A stretch of DNA of 48,049 nt, from contig NZ_BJWF01000018.1 of NCBI RefSeq assembly GCF_007990225.1, positions 1 to 48,049 on the forward strand. The letters run 5' to 3'. Each line of letters opens with the position of its first letter. Within the stretch, counting starts at the first letter, position 1. A model generated the notes under the pieces. The model was given only the letters and a program-made list of their open reading frames with translations, had not been told where the DNA came from and ran no database searches. Both the position numbers and the translations under genes were made by a program. Positions 10,473 through 20,063 of the stretch are shown here, piece by piece. The DNA comes from Enterococcus villorum (GTDB lineage: Bacteria; Bacillota; Bacilli; Lactobacillales; Enterococcaceae).

Positions 10473-11894
10473 TTACTTCTTTTCTTTCAGTTCCTTCCAA
10501 CTATTTAAAATAGGATTATAGCCTGACAATGTCGTGAGCCCAAAATAAATCGGCACTGCTAAAGACACCTGTATAAGATTGGTCACGAACGTTGGAGACA
10601 TGTCCTTTGTTACCATTCTAGTTACCAGCCACATAATGATGGCAGAGCTGAAAATGATCCATATTTTTCTTTTTTTAAATCGAAAAGTTGTTTGTTTTAA
10701 AAATGACTTGGTCCGAACCATTGTGACAAAAATTTCTGCTAAAATATTTGAAAAAATAACACCAAAAAAACCAATTAATGGGAGCAAAATGATGTTACAT
10801 AAAATATTTATAACGGCACCAATTAAAACAGACTTATTATAAGTCTTTACTTTACCAATTGGAATTAAGTATTGTCTGGAGATCGACATGCCCAAAGGAA
10901 TCACTACAATTAAAATTGAAAAGAGCGGAATTACTTTATTAATAAATAAGAACTCTTTACCAAAAAACCAAGGAACTAATTTATCATAAACAATCAGCAT
11001 ACCAAACATAGCCGGAACGCTAAAGTACAATTGTAAATGAAGGGTTTTATCGATGATATTGACCATCTTCTTTACATTTCCTTTGGCGTATAATCCACTC
11101 ATATGAGGCAGTAAAACCATATCTACGGTCGTAATGATCGTGATAAATACCGTGTTAATCGTCAGAGAGTTGGTATAATAGCCGACAGCTGTGCTGCCAA
11201 TAAAAATACCTAGTAAAGTCTTATTTAAATTTGTATACAAAAGGATGGCAACTTGGGGAATAAAAAATTCAAAAGAACCATGTATATGCCTAAAACTATC
11301 TACTAAAAGCACTTTTCTAAAATTGATGTGTTTACGAATAAATAACCACGTAAACAATTGAGAGAAAAATGCCCCTAAAGATTGCAATAAAACATATAAA
11401 GTTGTATCAGAAGAATCTTTGATAAAACAAATAATGAAAATAAATGTGATAAATTGGATAGCCAGATTAATCATGCTCGTTTTTCTAAAATCTTCAATTC
11501 CCATAAAAAACCACGAGATATCAAACATAACAGCTAGAATAGTCAAACTTTGAATATAGAAATAACTACTATTTCCTAAAAAAGAAATAACTAGAAAATA
11601 AACGAGCAAAGTTATGGTTGTTAAAATTGCTTTTAGCAAACAGATTTCCCAAAATACTTTTGAAATATTTTCTTTACGATTATATGCTAACGCAATTTCA
11701 CGATTGCCATACATAGTAATACCTAAACTAGCAACTAGCACAAAATACTGAGCAATTGAATTTGTATAATTAAAAATACCTAATCCGCTAGGCCCCAATG
11801 CTTTTGAAACGATTGGCACCGTAATAATTGGCATCATAATTTTCGTCAGTTGAAAAAGAGATTGATACCAAAAATTTTTGAGTACATGTTTCAA
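10473..11894 (-). CDS. wzx: Polysaccharide flippase, Wzx/MATE-like
   Basis: 473 residues, almost entirely hydrophobic, with about 12-14 predicted membrane helices. The N-terminus is typical of PST/Wzx flippases (FWYQSLFQLTKIMMPIITVPIVSKALGPSGLGIFNY). It should flip the undecaprenyl-diphosphate-linked repeat unit across the membrane. The start is a TTG at 11894 with AAGGGA nine bases upstream, inside the end of ugd (5-base gap), so translation is probably coupled. It is the last gene of the exopolysaccharide operon. No clear terminator was seen in the 255 bases after it. Confidence 0.92.
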   Translation of the reverse strand: MKHVLKNFWYQSLFQLTKIMMPIITVPIVSKALGPSGLGIFNYTNSIAQYFVLVASLGITMYGNREIALAYNRKENISKVFWEICLLKAILTTITLLVYFLVISFLGNSSYFYIQSLTILAVMFDISWFFMGIEDFRKTSMINLAIQFITFIFIICFIKDSSDTTLYVLLQSLGAFFSQLFTWLFIRKHINFRKVLLVDSFRHIHGSFEFFIPQVAILLYTNLNKTLLGIFIGSTAVGYYTNSLTINTVFITIITTVDMVLLPHMSGLYAKGNVKKMVNIIDKTLHLQLYFSVPAMFGMLIVYDKLVPWFFGKEFLFINKVIPLFSILIVVIPLGMSISRQYLIPIGKVKTYNKSVLIGAVINILCNIILLPLIGFFGVIFSNILAEIFVTMVRTKSFLKQTTFRFKKRKIWIIFSSAIIMWLVTRMVTKDMSPTFVTNLIQVSLAVPIYFGLTTLSGYNPILNSWKELKEKK

Positions 11895-11899
11895 TTTAG

Positions 11900-13066
11900 T
11901 TAGTCCCTTCCGAATATATCTCGCGTATATACCTTCTCTTTTACCTCACTTAACTGAGCATCAAACCGATTAGCCAGAATGATATCCGAGCATTTTTTAA
12001 ATTCGTCAAACTCGTTGATAACTTCAAAAGAGGAAAAATGTTTCTCTTTTACTGTTGGTTCGTAAATAATGACTGATAAGCCTTTTTCTTTCAGATGTTT
12101 CATCACACTTAAAACTGATGAGTACCTAAAATTATCTGATCCTGCCTTCATAGCTAGCCGGTAAATACCTACTACTTTAGGATTTTTCGCCATAATTTGG
12201 TTAGCAATAAACGCTTTTCGTGTATCGTTGGATTGAACGATTGCTTGAATCAGCTCACTTGGCACATGATGATAATTGGCTGCTAATTGTTTGGTGTCCT
12301 TTGGCAAACAATACCCACCATAACCAAAAGAAGGGTTATTATAATAGGAACCAATACGAGGATCCATTGATATGCCCGAAACAATTTGTTCAGTATTTAA
12401 ACCATGGATCTCAGCATACGTATCAAGTTCATTAAAATAAGCGATTCTTAAAGCCAAATACGTATTAGAAAACAATTTGATTGCTTCTGCTTCCATTGAT
12501 CCAGTCAGAATAATCGGAATATCTTTTTTTCTCGCATTATTTTTAAATAACATAGCAATTGTTTTTCCTCTTGGGGTATTTTCACCTACCACGATCCGAG
12601 AAGGGTATAAATTATCGTACAAGGCTTTTCCTTCACGCAAAAATTCTGGTGAAAAAATGAAATTCTTGGTGTGGTAACGTGCTTCTAAATACTTAATATA
12701 ACCTAGTGGAATAGTTGATTTAATAATAAATACCGCATCATGGCGTAATTTCTGAACTTTTTCAATCACTTCTTCTATCGTAGAGGTATCAAAGAGATTT
12801 TTTTGTTCATCATAATCGGTTGGTGTGGCGATGAAAATATAGTCACCAAACAATGCGGCTGTTTTAAAATCTTGCGTAAAGGTTATATGCAATGTTTCAT
12901 CTGATAAAAATGCTTGGACCTCTTTGTCTTCAATCGGTGAATGTTTTTGGACTAATTCTTCTATTTTTTCCTTGTCAATATCATAAGCGACCACTTCGTT
13001 ATTTTGAGCAAGCAACAAAGCATTGGCTAATCCGACGTAGCCCATGCCAAAAACGGATATTTTCAT
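11900..13066 (-). CDS. ugd: UDP-glucose 6-dehydrogenase
   Basis: It oxidises UDP-glucose to UDP-glucuronate in two NAD-dependent steps, supplying a uronic acid for the polymer. The 388 residues equal the length of enterobacterial Ugd. It has the N-terminal Rossmann motif GMGYVGLANALLLAQ, IATPTDYD, SPEFLREGKALYD, and the catalytic Cys253 in FGYGGYCLPKDTKQL. The C-terminal UDP-binding domain ends with KVYTRDIFGRD. The RBS AAGGTG is seven bases upstream. It lies 14 bases after the epimerase gene and five bases before wzx. Confidence 0.96.
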   Translation of the reverse strand: MKISVFGMGYVGLANALLLAQNNEVVAYDIDKEKIEELVQKHSPIEDKEVQAFLSDETLHITFTQDFKTAALFGDYIFIATPTDYDEQKNLFDTSTIEEVIEKVQKLRHDAVFIIKSTIPLGYIKYLEARYHTKNFIFSPEFLREGKALYDNLYPSRIVVGENTPRGKTIAMLFKNNARKKDIPIILTGSMEAEAIKLFSNTYLALRIAYFNELDTYAEIHGLNTEQIVSGISMDPRIGSYYNNPSFGYGGYCLPKDTKQLAANYHHVPSELIQAIVQSNDTRKAFIANQIMAKNPKVVGIYRLAMKAGSDNFRYSSVLSVMKHLKEKGLSVIIYEPTVKEKHFSSFEVINEFDEFKKCSDIILANRFDAQLSEVKEKVYTRDIFGRD

Positions 13067-13080
13067 TTCTTACACCTTAC

Positions 13081-13920
13081 TTATTTTTTATTTTTCGCTT
13101 GTTGTAAAATTTTTTGTATTTTTTTATTGTTTCCCCACACTGCTTTAGAGTCGTATTTCCTATCAGGATAGGCACCATAGACTAGATGAATATCCAGATG
13201 ATTCTCCGAAATAAAAGCTTCCACACGTTCTTTTAATTTAACAGGATAACCAGAACAAATATTAATGATTCCTGTCACCTCATCTTGTTCCACCGTTGCT
13301 GCCACTTGGAAACAAAACTCCTCATAGTCTAGAAAATCGTATTGATTCTCCCCCATCGTAAACGGAAAGTCTTGTTCCTTATTCTTCGCTTTTTCTAAAA
13401 TTTTCGAAAAAATTGAACTGCCTCCCGGTTGATTGGACACGATATAATACGCACGCAACCATTGAAACTTTTTATTTGTTTCTTTTGCCATAAAAGCGCT
13501 GAAGTTTCTTAAAGAATCTTTGGCAATCCCATAATAACTCATTGGGTGAGTGCTTGTTGTTTCATCAATGCAACCTTCATAAAATCCCACTTCATGCATA
13601 GAACCCATCACTGCTATTTTGTCGATGCTTGATAAGAAAAATTTTTTTAAAAACAGCGCATGATCCGATAAATTTCTAATATGACTTTCGGCATTATGAA
13701 TAAAACCATCTTGCCATGCCAGGTGAACTAAAACATCTGGCTCACCAAAATAATGATACGGATCTTCTATACTAAAAAGATTTTCTTGATAGATAATGGC
13801 TTGCTTATTTATTCGATCTGTCCTTACATCCGTTGCTACTACCTCATTCCCATCTTTAAGCAATTGATTGACAATGCCTGTTCCTAAATAACCGTTCGCT
13901 CCAGTAACTAGTATCTTCAT
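13081..13920 (-). CDS. NAD-dependent epimerase/dehydratase (extended SDR)
   Basis: 279 residues with the N-terminal TGANGYLGTGIV nucleotide-binding motif (residues 7-18) and the SDR catalytic YxxxK as YYGIAKD near residue 135. It probably modifies a nucleotide sugar for the exopolysaccharide, but the substrate cannot be read from the sequence. The RBS TAGGAG is good. The start overlaps the stop of the upstream glycosyltransferase by four bases (ATGA), showing translational coupling. Confidence 0.88.
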   Translation of the reverse strand: MKILVTGANGYLGTGIVNQLLKDGNEVVATDVRTDRINKQAIIYQENLFSIEDPYHYFGEPDVLVHLAWQDGFIHNAESHIRNLSDHALFLKKFFLSSIDKIAVMGSMHEVGFYEGCIDETTSTHPMSYYGIAKDSLRNFSAFMAKETNKKFQWLRAYYIVSNQPGGSSIFSKILEKAKNKEQDFPFTMGENQYDFLDYEEFCFQVAATVEQDEVTGIINICSGYPVKLKERVEAFISENHLDIHLVYGAYPDRKYDSKAVWGNNKKIQKILQQAKNKK

Positions 13921-15065
13921 TGTTCCTCACTCCTAAACTCTAAAATATTGGCTACTATTTTTTCCCATGAAAAAAGGGTAAGTAATACTTGATCATCCAC
14001 TGGCGAATGTTTTTTTTCTAAAAAATGAAGCATTTCTTTGATGGATATCGCTGAATCATCATCGTTAACTTGATAAATATTCTGTTTTATTTCCTCAAAA
14101 AAAGGCGTTTGCCCTGAAGTGATCACCGGTATTCCTTGATAAAGTGCTTCTGATACTTTAATAGCGGTCTCGATAGTTGCTCCTCGAAGATTCAACTTTA
14201 ATGTTCCTGCCGCAATTGAAGCTTCTTTATAAATTCCTTCTAATTCCTGATGGTCTTTATATCCATGAAAAATGACATACTTTTCTAATTGATAAGTAGC
14301 AACTAACGTTTTTAATGTACTGATTGCAGGACCGCTACCAACGATATCGAAAAAGACTTCCGGATCAGACTTACACTTTGTTTGCTTATACACATTTAAG
14401 CCTTCAACCAAACGATCTAATCCATGATAAGGATAGAAATTTCCTACTGCGATTATGCGATAAGCTTGCTGTTTCCTTTTTTTATTGTAGAAATTGACCT
14501 TTAAATTTTCGGGATCTACGCCATTATAAAAAGGAATCCTCTTTATTTTTCTTTTCCCTGATTTATTGGCTTCGATGACTGCAATTTTGTCGCATTGCTT
14601 TTCATATAACTGGTCTCCTAAATAATTCCATACCAGACTTAGACTACCTTTTAACTTATTTGGTGACACATTGAATTGTTCTTTATAATACGGATAAGTT
14701 GGGATCTCTAAAACGGTTTGAATTTCTTTTTCTTTGGCAATACTTAACAACTGATTCATTGTTTTGGTGTAGTATTGGTTTCGAAAATATAAAATTGTCC
14801 ATTTTTTTGTGCGTAATAACTCTTTAGTCACTTCCTGTATGGCTTTTACCTTTTGGCGATGATTCGTGGACGTTGTCTCTTTTAATTTATTATCAGTCAC
14901 CACTTGTTTGTCATGAAATTCCCGCACACGTATTTCTTGATTGGAATAATAAAGCAGCCAACATTGGTTCTTATGCCTACTCATATATTTTGCTTGGGAA
15001 CAAACTTTTTTAAAGATTCCTCCATTTTCTTCTGCTGAAATACCACTCAAAAATAAGATATTCAC
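13917..15065 (-). CDS. Glycosyltransferase, GT-B fold (family 4-like)
   Basis: 382 residues. The N-terminal domain starts with ILFLSGISAEENGGIFKKV. The C-terminal donor-binding domain has IIAVGNFYPYHGLDRLVEGL, the mid motif IVGSGPAISTL, and ALYQGIPVITSGQTPFFEE, where GT4 enzymes bind the nucleotide sugar. It should add one sugar to the lipid-linked repeat unit on the cytoplasmic face. The start is a GTG at 15065 with AAAGGA nine bases upstream. It lies 16 bases after the Wzy gene and overlaps the epimerase by four. Confidence 0.88.
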   Translation of the reverse strand: MNILFLSGISAEENGGIFKKVCSQAKYMSRHKNQCWLLYYSNQEIRVREFHDKQVVTDNKLKETTSTNHRQKVKAIQEVTKELLRTKKWTILYFRNQYYTKTMNQLLSIAKEKEIQTVLEIPTYPYYKEQFNVSPNKLKGSLSLVWNYLGDQLYEKQCDKIAVIEANKSGKRKIKRIPFYNGVDPENLKVNFYNKKRKQQAYRIIAVGNFYPYHGLDRLVEGLNVYKQTKCKSDPEVFFDIVGSGPAISTLKTLVATYQLEKYVIFHGYKDHQELEGIYKEASIAAGTLKLNLRGATIETAIKVSEALYQGIPVITSGQTPFFEEIKQNIYQVNDDDSAISIKEMLHFLEKKHSPVDDQVLLTLFSWEKIVANILEFRSEEQ

Positions 15066-15081
15066 TTTATTCTGTCCTTTC

Positions 15082-16158
15082 TTATAAAAGTTCGTTATGA
15101 TAAAATAACGGGTTAAAAATTCTCTCTGGTATCGAAATGGAAAAATAAGAGACGTAGAACCATGCCACCAAATGAAGGATTAGCAGACCTAATAACACAA
15201 GTTGGTAATAGGTTATTTTTTTGTATTTATAACTTGCATTAATGACAGAGATATAAATTAACGGCAATATTCCACGAGCTAAACGATAAAATTCAACCGA
15301 ATACCAAAGCAAAGGAATAAACATCAATAAAAGAACAGAAGCATAAAATACATATTGTGAGAACCATTGGTTTTTTTGACTTATCCTGTTTTTTGGAAAC
15401 GCTACGCTTGCCCAATAAGCTAAGAGCACATTTAACAAAAAGAGCAAAATAACTTGTAAAGAGCCATTGGTAATTTTTTCAGTATATTGCTGGATTCTCC
15501 CAGAATTTGTAGAGAATTCTTCGATTAAATAGTTTAAATATGGAAGCATACCATTATAAATAACGTATATCAATTCTAAAATAGCTGCTCCGATAATCGT
15601 TATTTGGATGAAAAATTTTTTGTTTTTTGAAGACAATAGCAAAAATGGCAAATAAAACAGACTAATTGTATGAAATAGACTTGCTACAACGATTCCTACA
15701 AAATACTTTAGTCTTTTATTTTCTAATAGATACGGAAATGAATAGACCACTATGGCAATAGCTAATAAATTCCTTAATTGAATCGCATCAATAAAAAATA
15801 AAAATAGCGTGTAGATAATCACAAATAAATGATTATTTACACAATATTTTTTGACAGTTGCCCCAATCAAAAAGGCTGATAAGAAAAATACGAGTCCTCG
15901 CATACCAAAAAGTCCAAGCTGGAGTTGCCGACAAAATTGAACAAAATAATAAAAACCAAATTCGGTTGCTTTATATTTGATTCGAGCGTCGTCAAAATAG
16001 GTCGCTTTATAATAGACCATATCAGTATTTTCAGTACCGCCTGCAAAAATTAATCCTAAAATCACTACACTTAGTAAAAGCACTAACTTATTGTTTTTAT
16101 TTCTGAAAACCTCAAAGAGATTGATGATGATTACTGCTAAATAAAGTGTGAGGATCAT
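15082..16158 (-). CDS. wzy: EpsG/Wzy-family polysaccharide polymerase
   Basis: 358 residues with about nine to ten membrane helices. The N-terminal region (AGGTENTDMVYYKATYFDD) is followed by FGFYYFVQFCRQL and then LRNLLAIAIVVYSFPYLL with the conserved RN/RQ pair typical of EpsG-type polymerases. It is expected to link repeat units on the outer face of the membrane. The ATG at 16158 overlaps the stop of the upstream GT2 gene (TAATG), with AGGGTG upstream. Confidence 0.85.
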   Translation of the reverse strand: MILTLYLAVIIINLFEVFRNKNNKLVLLLSVVILGLIFAGGTENTDMVYYKATYFDDARIKYKATEFGFYYFVQFCRQLQLGLFGMRGLVFFLSAFLIGATVKKYCVNNHLFVIIYTLFLFFIDAIQLRNLLAIAIVVYSFPYLLENKRLKYFVGIVVASLFHTISLFYLPFLLLSSKNKKFFIQITIIGAAILELIYVIYNGMLPYLNYLIEEFSTNSGRIQQYTEKITNGSLQVILLFLLNVLLAYWASVAFPKNRISQKNQWFSQYVFYASVLLLMFIPLLWYSVEFYRLARGILPLIYISVINASYKYKKITYYQLVLLGLLILHLVAWFYVSYFSISIPERIFNPLFYHNELL

Positions 16159-17195
16159 TAAGAAGTCACCCTATTCAATACTTTTTTTACGAAAGCTGTA
16201 CCATAAATTAACTGATTTAATGTACGGTATCTTTGTTTTTTCATCAGCACACTTGTCAGATAGAAGTAATGTCGATAAAAACTAGATGACTCCATGATTC
16301 TAGCCTTTTGCTGTGGATCTTTAGACAATACCTGATGGATCGCTTGCAACATTTCTTTTTGATGGTTTGTTTTCATTCCAAACTGTGTATATACATTTAA
16401 TCCATGCCTTAAAAAATAGGTGTAGCTATATTTTTTATAATAAAAATAGGCTTCCTCTTCCCATTCAAGATGGCGGATTGTATCAATAAACCTTATAAAA
16501 TCTTCTATTGCTAACGGGTTGTTTTTAAGCGAAGTACTGGTCAGCTCCCGCTGATTGTACATGTAGACTATTTCTGGAATCAGTTGAATCGACTGACACC
16601 GTGAAACATAGTTAAAGTTAAACAAAGTATCTTCTTGCCCATAGCGAAATCTTTCGTCAAATGTCAATTGGTAGTCATCAATGATTTTTTTACGATACAA
16701 ACAGTTCCATAAATGAAAAAAAGTCATTTGATGATCCAAATTGAACAATGCGTACGTAATCTCTTTTTGATTGCTTAACAATTTTTCATCATAAATATAA
16801 TTCACATTAGATAGAACCATGTGCTTTTTATTAATCAATTGCATTTTTTTACTGCCTACCACCAGATCTGCTTGCCCGATTCGATTGACCAAATGAACAT
16901 ATATCTTGTCGTCAATCTGATCATCCTGATCAATAAAACTAACAAACTCACCTGTTGCATAGGTTAAGCCAGTATTACGTGCCGCACAGATTCCACCATT
17001 TTCTTGGTGTATCAATAAAACTCGATCGTCTTGTTCGTAAAATTTTTGACAAATTTGGTAGCTGTTGTCCTGAGAGCCGTCATCAACAAGTATCAATTCA
17101 ATATTTTTATAAGGCTGGTTCAATAAGGACTGAATGGTATTTTCTAAATAAGCAGCCCCATTGTAAATAGGAACAATCACGCTAATTTTCTCCAA
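16158..17195 (-). CDS. Glycosyltransferase family 2
   Basis: 345 residues with a classic GT-A N-terminus: SVIVPIYNGAAYLENTIQSLL, LILVDDGSQDNS, NGGICAARNTGL, and the metal-binding acidic motif SFIDQDDQ near residue 95. It transfers a sugar to the growing repeat unit. The C-terminal third is basic and aromatic, perhaps membrane-associating. The start is a TTG at 17195 with AAAGGGG seven bases upstream, immediately after the stop of the upstream gene. Confidence 0.92.
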   Translation of the reverse strand: MEKISVIVPIYNGAAYLENTIQSLLNQPYKNIELILVDDGSQDNSYQICQKFYEQDDRVLLIHQENGGICAARNTGLTYATGEFVSFIDQDDQIDDKIYVHLVNRIGQADLVVGSKKMQLINKKHMVLSNVNYIYDEKLLSNQKEITYALFNLDHQMTFFHLWNCLYRKKIIDDYQLTFDERFRYGQEDTLFNFNYVSRCQSIQLIPEIVYMYNQRELTSTSLKNNPLAIEDFIRFIDTIRHLEWEEEAYFYYKKYSYTYFLRHGLNVYTQFGMKTNHQKEMLQAIHQVLSKDPQQKARIMESSSFYRHYFYLTSVLMKKQRYRTLNQLIYGTAFVKKVLNRVTS

Positions 17196-17200
17196 AGTCT

Positions 17201-18187
17201 CTACCCCTTTCCACTAAAAATTTGATCCAGCCAGTTTGTTAACTGGTATTTTTCATAAAGCTGTTCATTTAGTTCTTGATAGTCCGATTCAATGAACTGT
17301 TGAGGAATGCTAGGCTTTTGTCTATCCACTACACAAATATTATTGGGATGATAAAAATCATACTTTTTCACTTCAGGATTTGTGGTGATCAATTTCCTTT
17401 TCATCCCATGTGTTTCAATAGTACGCATCGTTAATCCTGATTGATTGGCTAATTCAAGATCCAAAATGATTTTACTGTTATCGGCTATTTCACTTACTGT
17501 TGTCTGTGGAAGTTGCTTATAGATAAATTCATTTTTCTTAGCTGTGGCAAGCGTCTTTGTTCCATATTTGTAATAATAAAAATGCCATATTGATGGAAGA
17601 TACAGTTTAAAACAATAGTCATATTGCTTTTGTTCACAAAGTTCTTTCACTTGAGTAACAAATGAATAACGCATGCTGTGCCCAAAACCAACAAATGAAA
17701 ACAGATAAGGTTGCTCTCTTTTCTTTTTTTCGCCAGAGTCAATATAAAATAATGGTAAAAAATTTAATTCTACGTAGGATTCACAATCTTTTACATCAAA
17801 GCTATACAAATAATCAAAGTAATCAAAATAGCTGGTGACTTGGGAAAAAGTAGCAATTGAATCCCATAAATAAGCAGTCTTAGGAATATCTCCAACTATT
17901 TTTGTCAAATTCATTACGAATTTTTCAGGAAATAATACTGGATTGATCACAAATAAATAATCATAATTTACTTTTGCAACATTTGACAAAATCTGCTTTA
18001 AATAGCTCTCTCTTAGGACATTCACTTTCGTCGAAATTTTCATTTTCAAATGAGAGTCAGAGGGAATCGCATTGTAGTAGTCTACTTTTGCGCCTTTTCT
18101 TTCTAATTCTTTCGTAATTAGTTCTGGATAATCATAGAATTTCCAAGCAATGAACAGTATTCTTTTATTTTTTAAATTTTGCTTCAT
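17201..18187 (-). CDS. CgeB-like putative glycosyltransferase
   Basis: 328 residues beginning KQNLKNKRILFIAWKFYDYPELITKELERKGA. The overall pattern is that of CgeB-type or capsular GT-B proteins: an early Rossmann-like strand, TAYLWDSIATF in the middle, and a C-terminal region with LELANQSGLTMRTIETHGMKRKLITTN. Its position between glycosyltransferases supports a sugar-transfer role, but the acceptor and donor are unknown. The start is the ATG at 18187 with AGAAGG seven bases upstream. An ATG at 18214 would overlap the previous gene by 14 bases and lacks a good RBS. Confidence 0.75.
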   Translation of the reverse strand: MKQNLKNKRILFIAWKFYDYPELITKELERKGAKVDYYNAIPSDSHLKMKISTKVNVLRESYLKQILSNVAKVNYDYLFVINPVLFPEKFVMNLTKIVGDIPKTAYLWDSIATFSQVTSYFDYFDYLYSFDVKDCESYVELNFLPLFYIDSGEKKKREQPYLFSFVGFGHSMRYSFVTQVKELCEQKQYDYCFKLYLPSIWHFYYYKYGTKTLATAKKNEFIYKQLPQTTVSEIADNSKIILDLELANQSGLTMRTIETHGMKRKLITTNPEVKKYDFYHPNNICVVDRQKPSIPQQFIESDYQELNEQLYEKYQLTNWLDQIFSGKG

Positions 18188-18200
18188 ATGATGCCTTCTT

Positions 18201-19329
18201 TCAATCTGCTCCATGATAATATTTTGTGATTTCTTGGATCATTTGTTTTAATGAATATTTTTCTTGATACAGTTTGATGATTTTTTTTCTATCACAAGTC
18301 TTTTCATTATTAAGTATTTCTTGAGCAAATCGTTGGGGATCTTTCGTATCTAATAAGCACCCACCATTTGTATTGGTAATAATATCTTCCACACCAGTCA
18401 CCTTCCTACCGATGATTGGTACTCCTGCTCGAATCGCTTCGATCAAAGAATAGGGCAAACCTTCATACCTCGAAGTCATTAAATATTTGTCGTAACCTGC
18501 AACAATTCGTTCACTATCTGTTCTTTCTCCTAATAGATGAACATTTTTTGTGAGGTTATTTTTGATTAAAAATGTTTTTATTTCTTCAAAAAGCGGTCCG
18601 TCCCCCGCCCAGACAAAATGATAATTTTTATTTTGTTGGATAACTGCTTTAGCGATTTCCATGAATAGAAAAGGATCTTTTTGAAAGGACAATCGTGCAT
18701 TATTGCCGATTAAGATGGCTGATTCTGTTAATCCTAAAGACTCTTTGACTTCTTTTTTAGAAGGCGTTGTGATCTCAGGTAACCCATTATGAATCACTGC
18801 AAATTTAGTTGGACGATCCAAATTTAAATTTATTCCTGCTGCTCGCTCTTCTTCAGATACATTAAATGTTTTGCTTGTTGCATATCTACTTAATAATCGT
18901 TCAATCCAAATAAAACTGTTTTTTTTAGGCTGTTTAAATTCTGGTGATAAAAAAGAGTAGGCATGTGGGGTGTAAAATATTTGATTGATGTGATTCCTTT
19001 TGGCAGCTATTCGTCCCAGAGCACCTGCTTTAGAACTGTGGCAATGAACAATGTCCGGTTGAATTTTTTTGATTTGCTGACTTAAAAACTGATAAGTAGC
19101 GACATCATTTTTTAAGTGAATGTCTCTGGTGAATGCTGGACAGGGAATAATCCTAGCCAACTCCTGAAGATGCTCATAGTTATCAACAAAACAACGATCT
19201 TTTTTTTTTCGTTCCATGAATGAAGTAGATTTCAAACTCTTTTTTATCTAGATACTCGATCAATTGAACAACATGTTTCCTTAGTCCACCTTCCATTGAT
19301 TCACTAATTAATAGAACTTTTTTTTTCAT
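18201..19329 (-). pseudogene. Family 4 glycosyltransferase, frameshifted at an A10 tract
   Basis: The first 39 residues (KKKVLLISESMEGGLRKHVV...IYFIHGT) are encoded from the ATG at 19329. They run into an A10 tract and stop after TKKKRSLFC. The rest continues in another frame from KKKDRCFVDNYEHL and contains HCHSSKAGALGRIAAK, the donor motifs IGNNARLSFQKDPFLFMEIA, and TSRYEGLPYSLIEAIRAGVPII. Nine A's would give one 375-residue GT4 enzyme of normal length. The gene follows the initiating sugar transferase by seven bases, so it probably adds the second sugar. Either it is switched off in this sequence, it is expressed by slippage, or the tract length is an assembly error. Confidence 0.88.
19200..19209 (-). 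repeat. Poly-A10 tract inside glycosyltransferase gene
   Basis: Ten consecutive T's on the plus strand, which read as A10 in the coding strand. They lie exactly where the reading frame of the family 4 glycosyltransferase breaks. Nine bases restore the frame. Homopolymers of this length are prone to slippage in replication, in transcription and in sequencing. Confidence 0.9.
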
Positions 19330-19336
19330 TTCTGCT

Positions 19337-20029
19337 TCAACACGCTCCTTCTGGATGCAAAATAACGAAAATGGTTCGATAAATAATCTTGCAATCAATA
19401 AAAAGGCTTCTCTTTTCGATATATTCTAAATCTAAAGACACCATTTCAGAAAAACCGACATTGCTACGCCCACTAATCTGCCATAATCCTGTACACCCTG
19501 GTTTAACTAATAATCTTTGCTCATCATATTTTGTATATTGAGCAACCTCCCTCAGTAATGGTGGGCGAGGTCCGACTAAACTCATGTCTCCTTTCAAAAC
19601 ATTCCACAGTTGGGGCAATTCATCTAAACTTGTTTTACGGATAAATTTCCCAAATTTTGTTACACGTGGATCTTCTTTTATCTTAAACATGGCGCCTTCT
19701 ACTTCATTTTTATAGAGCAATGTTGGCAATTTTTTCTCTGCATCTACACACATTGAACGAAATTTGTAAATTTTAAATAATTGCTTATCTTTTCCCACTC
19801 GTTCTTGTGAAAAAAAGATCGGCTGTCCTGGTTCCTCAAAGTAGATTCTAAAAGCGACCCAAAGTAAAAGCGGTGATAAAACGATAAGCCCAATGAAACT
19901 AAGAACAATATCGATGATTCTTTTAGTTATTTCATACCACTTTTTTCGCTTTAACTTCACTCGATAAAATGGCATGCTCGTACTAAAGTCTTTTGGTAAT
20001 CTTTTTGTTACTTCCATATTTTCGCTCAT
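19337..20029 (-). CDS. Initiating sugar transferase (polyprenyl-phosphate phosphoglycosyl transferase)
   Basis: 230 residues. It transfers a sugar-1-phosphate to undecaprenyl phosphate to start repeat-unit synthesis. One membrane-inserted helix (about residues 40-60, IVLSFIGLIVLSPLLLWVAF) precedes the bacterial sugar-transferase core: FFSQERVGKD, FKIYKFRSM, RKTSLDELPQLWNVL, GDMSLVGPRP, KPGCTGLWQISGRS. It is the short WecA-independent form without extra N-terminal helices, as in EpsL/CpsE-type monotopic enzymes. The start is the ATG at 20029 with AAAGGTGG seven bases upstream. The in-frame ATG at 20053 lies before that RBS. Confidence 0.95.
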   Translation of the reverse strand: MSENMEVTKRLPKDFSTSMPFYRVKLKRKKWYEITKRIIDIVLSFIGLIVLSPLLLWVAFRIYFEEPGQPIFFSQERVGKDKQLFKIYKFRSMCVDAEKKLPTLLYKNEVEGAMFKIKEDPRVTKFGKFIRKTSLDELPQLWNVLKGDMSLVGPRPPLLREVAQYTKYDEQRLLVKPGCTGLWQISGRSNVGFSEMVSLDLEYIEKRSLFIDCKIIYRTIFVILHPEGAC

Positions 20030-20063
20030 CGCATGGCCACCTTTCTTCCTCAAATGGGTTTAT

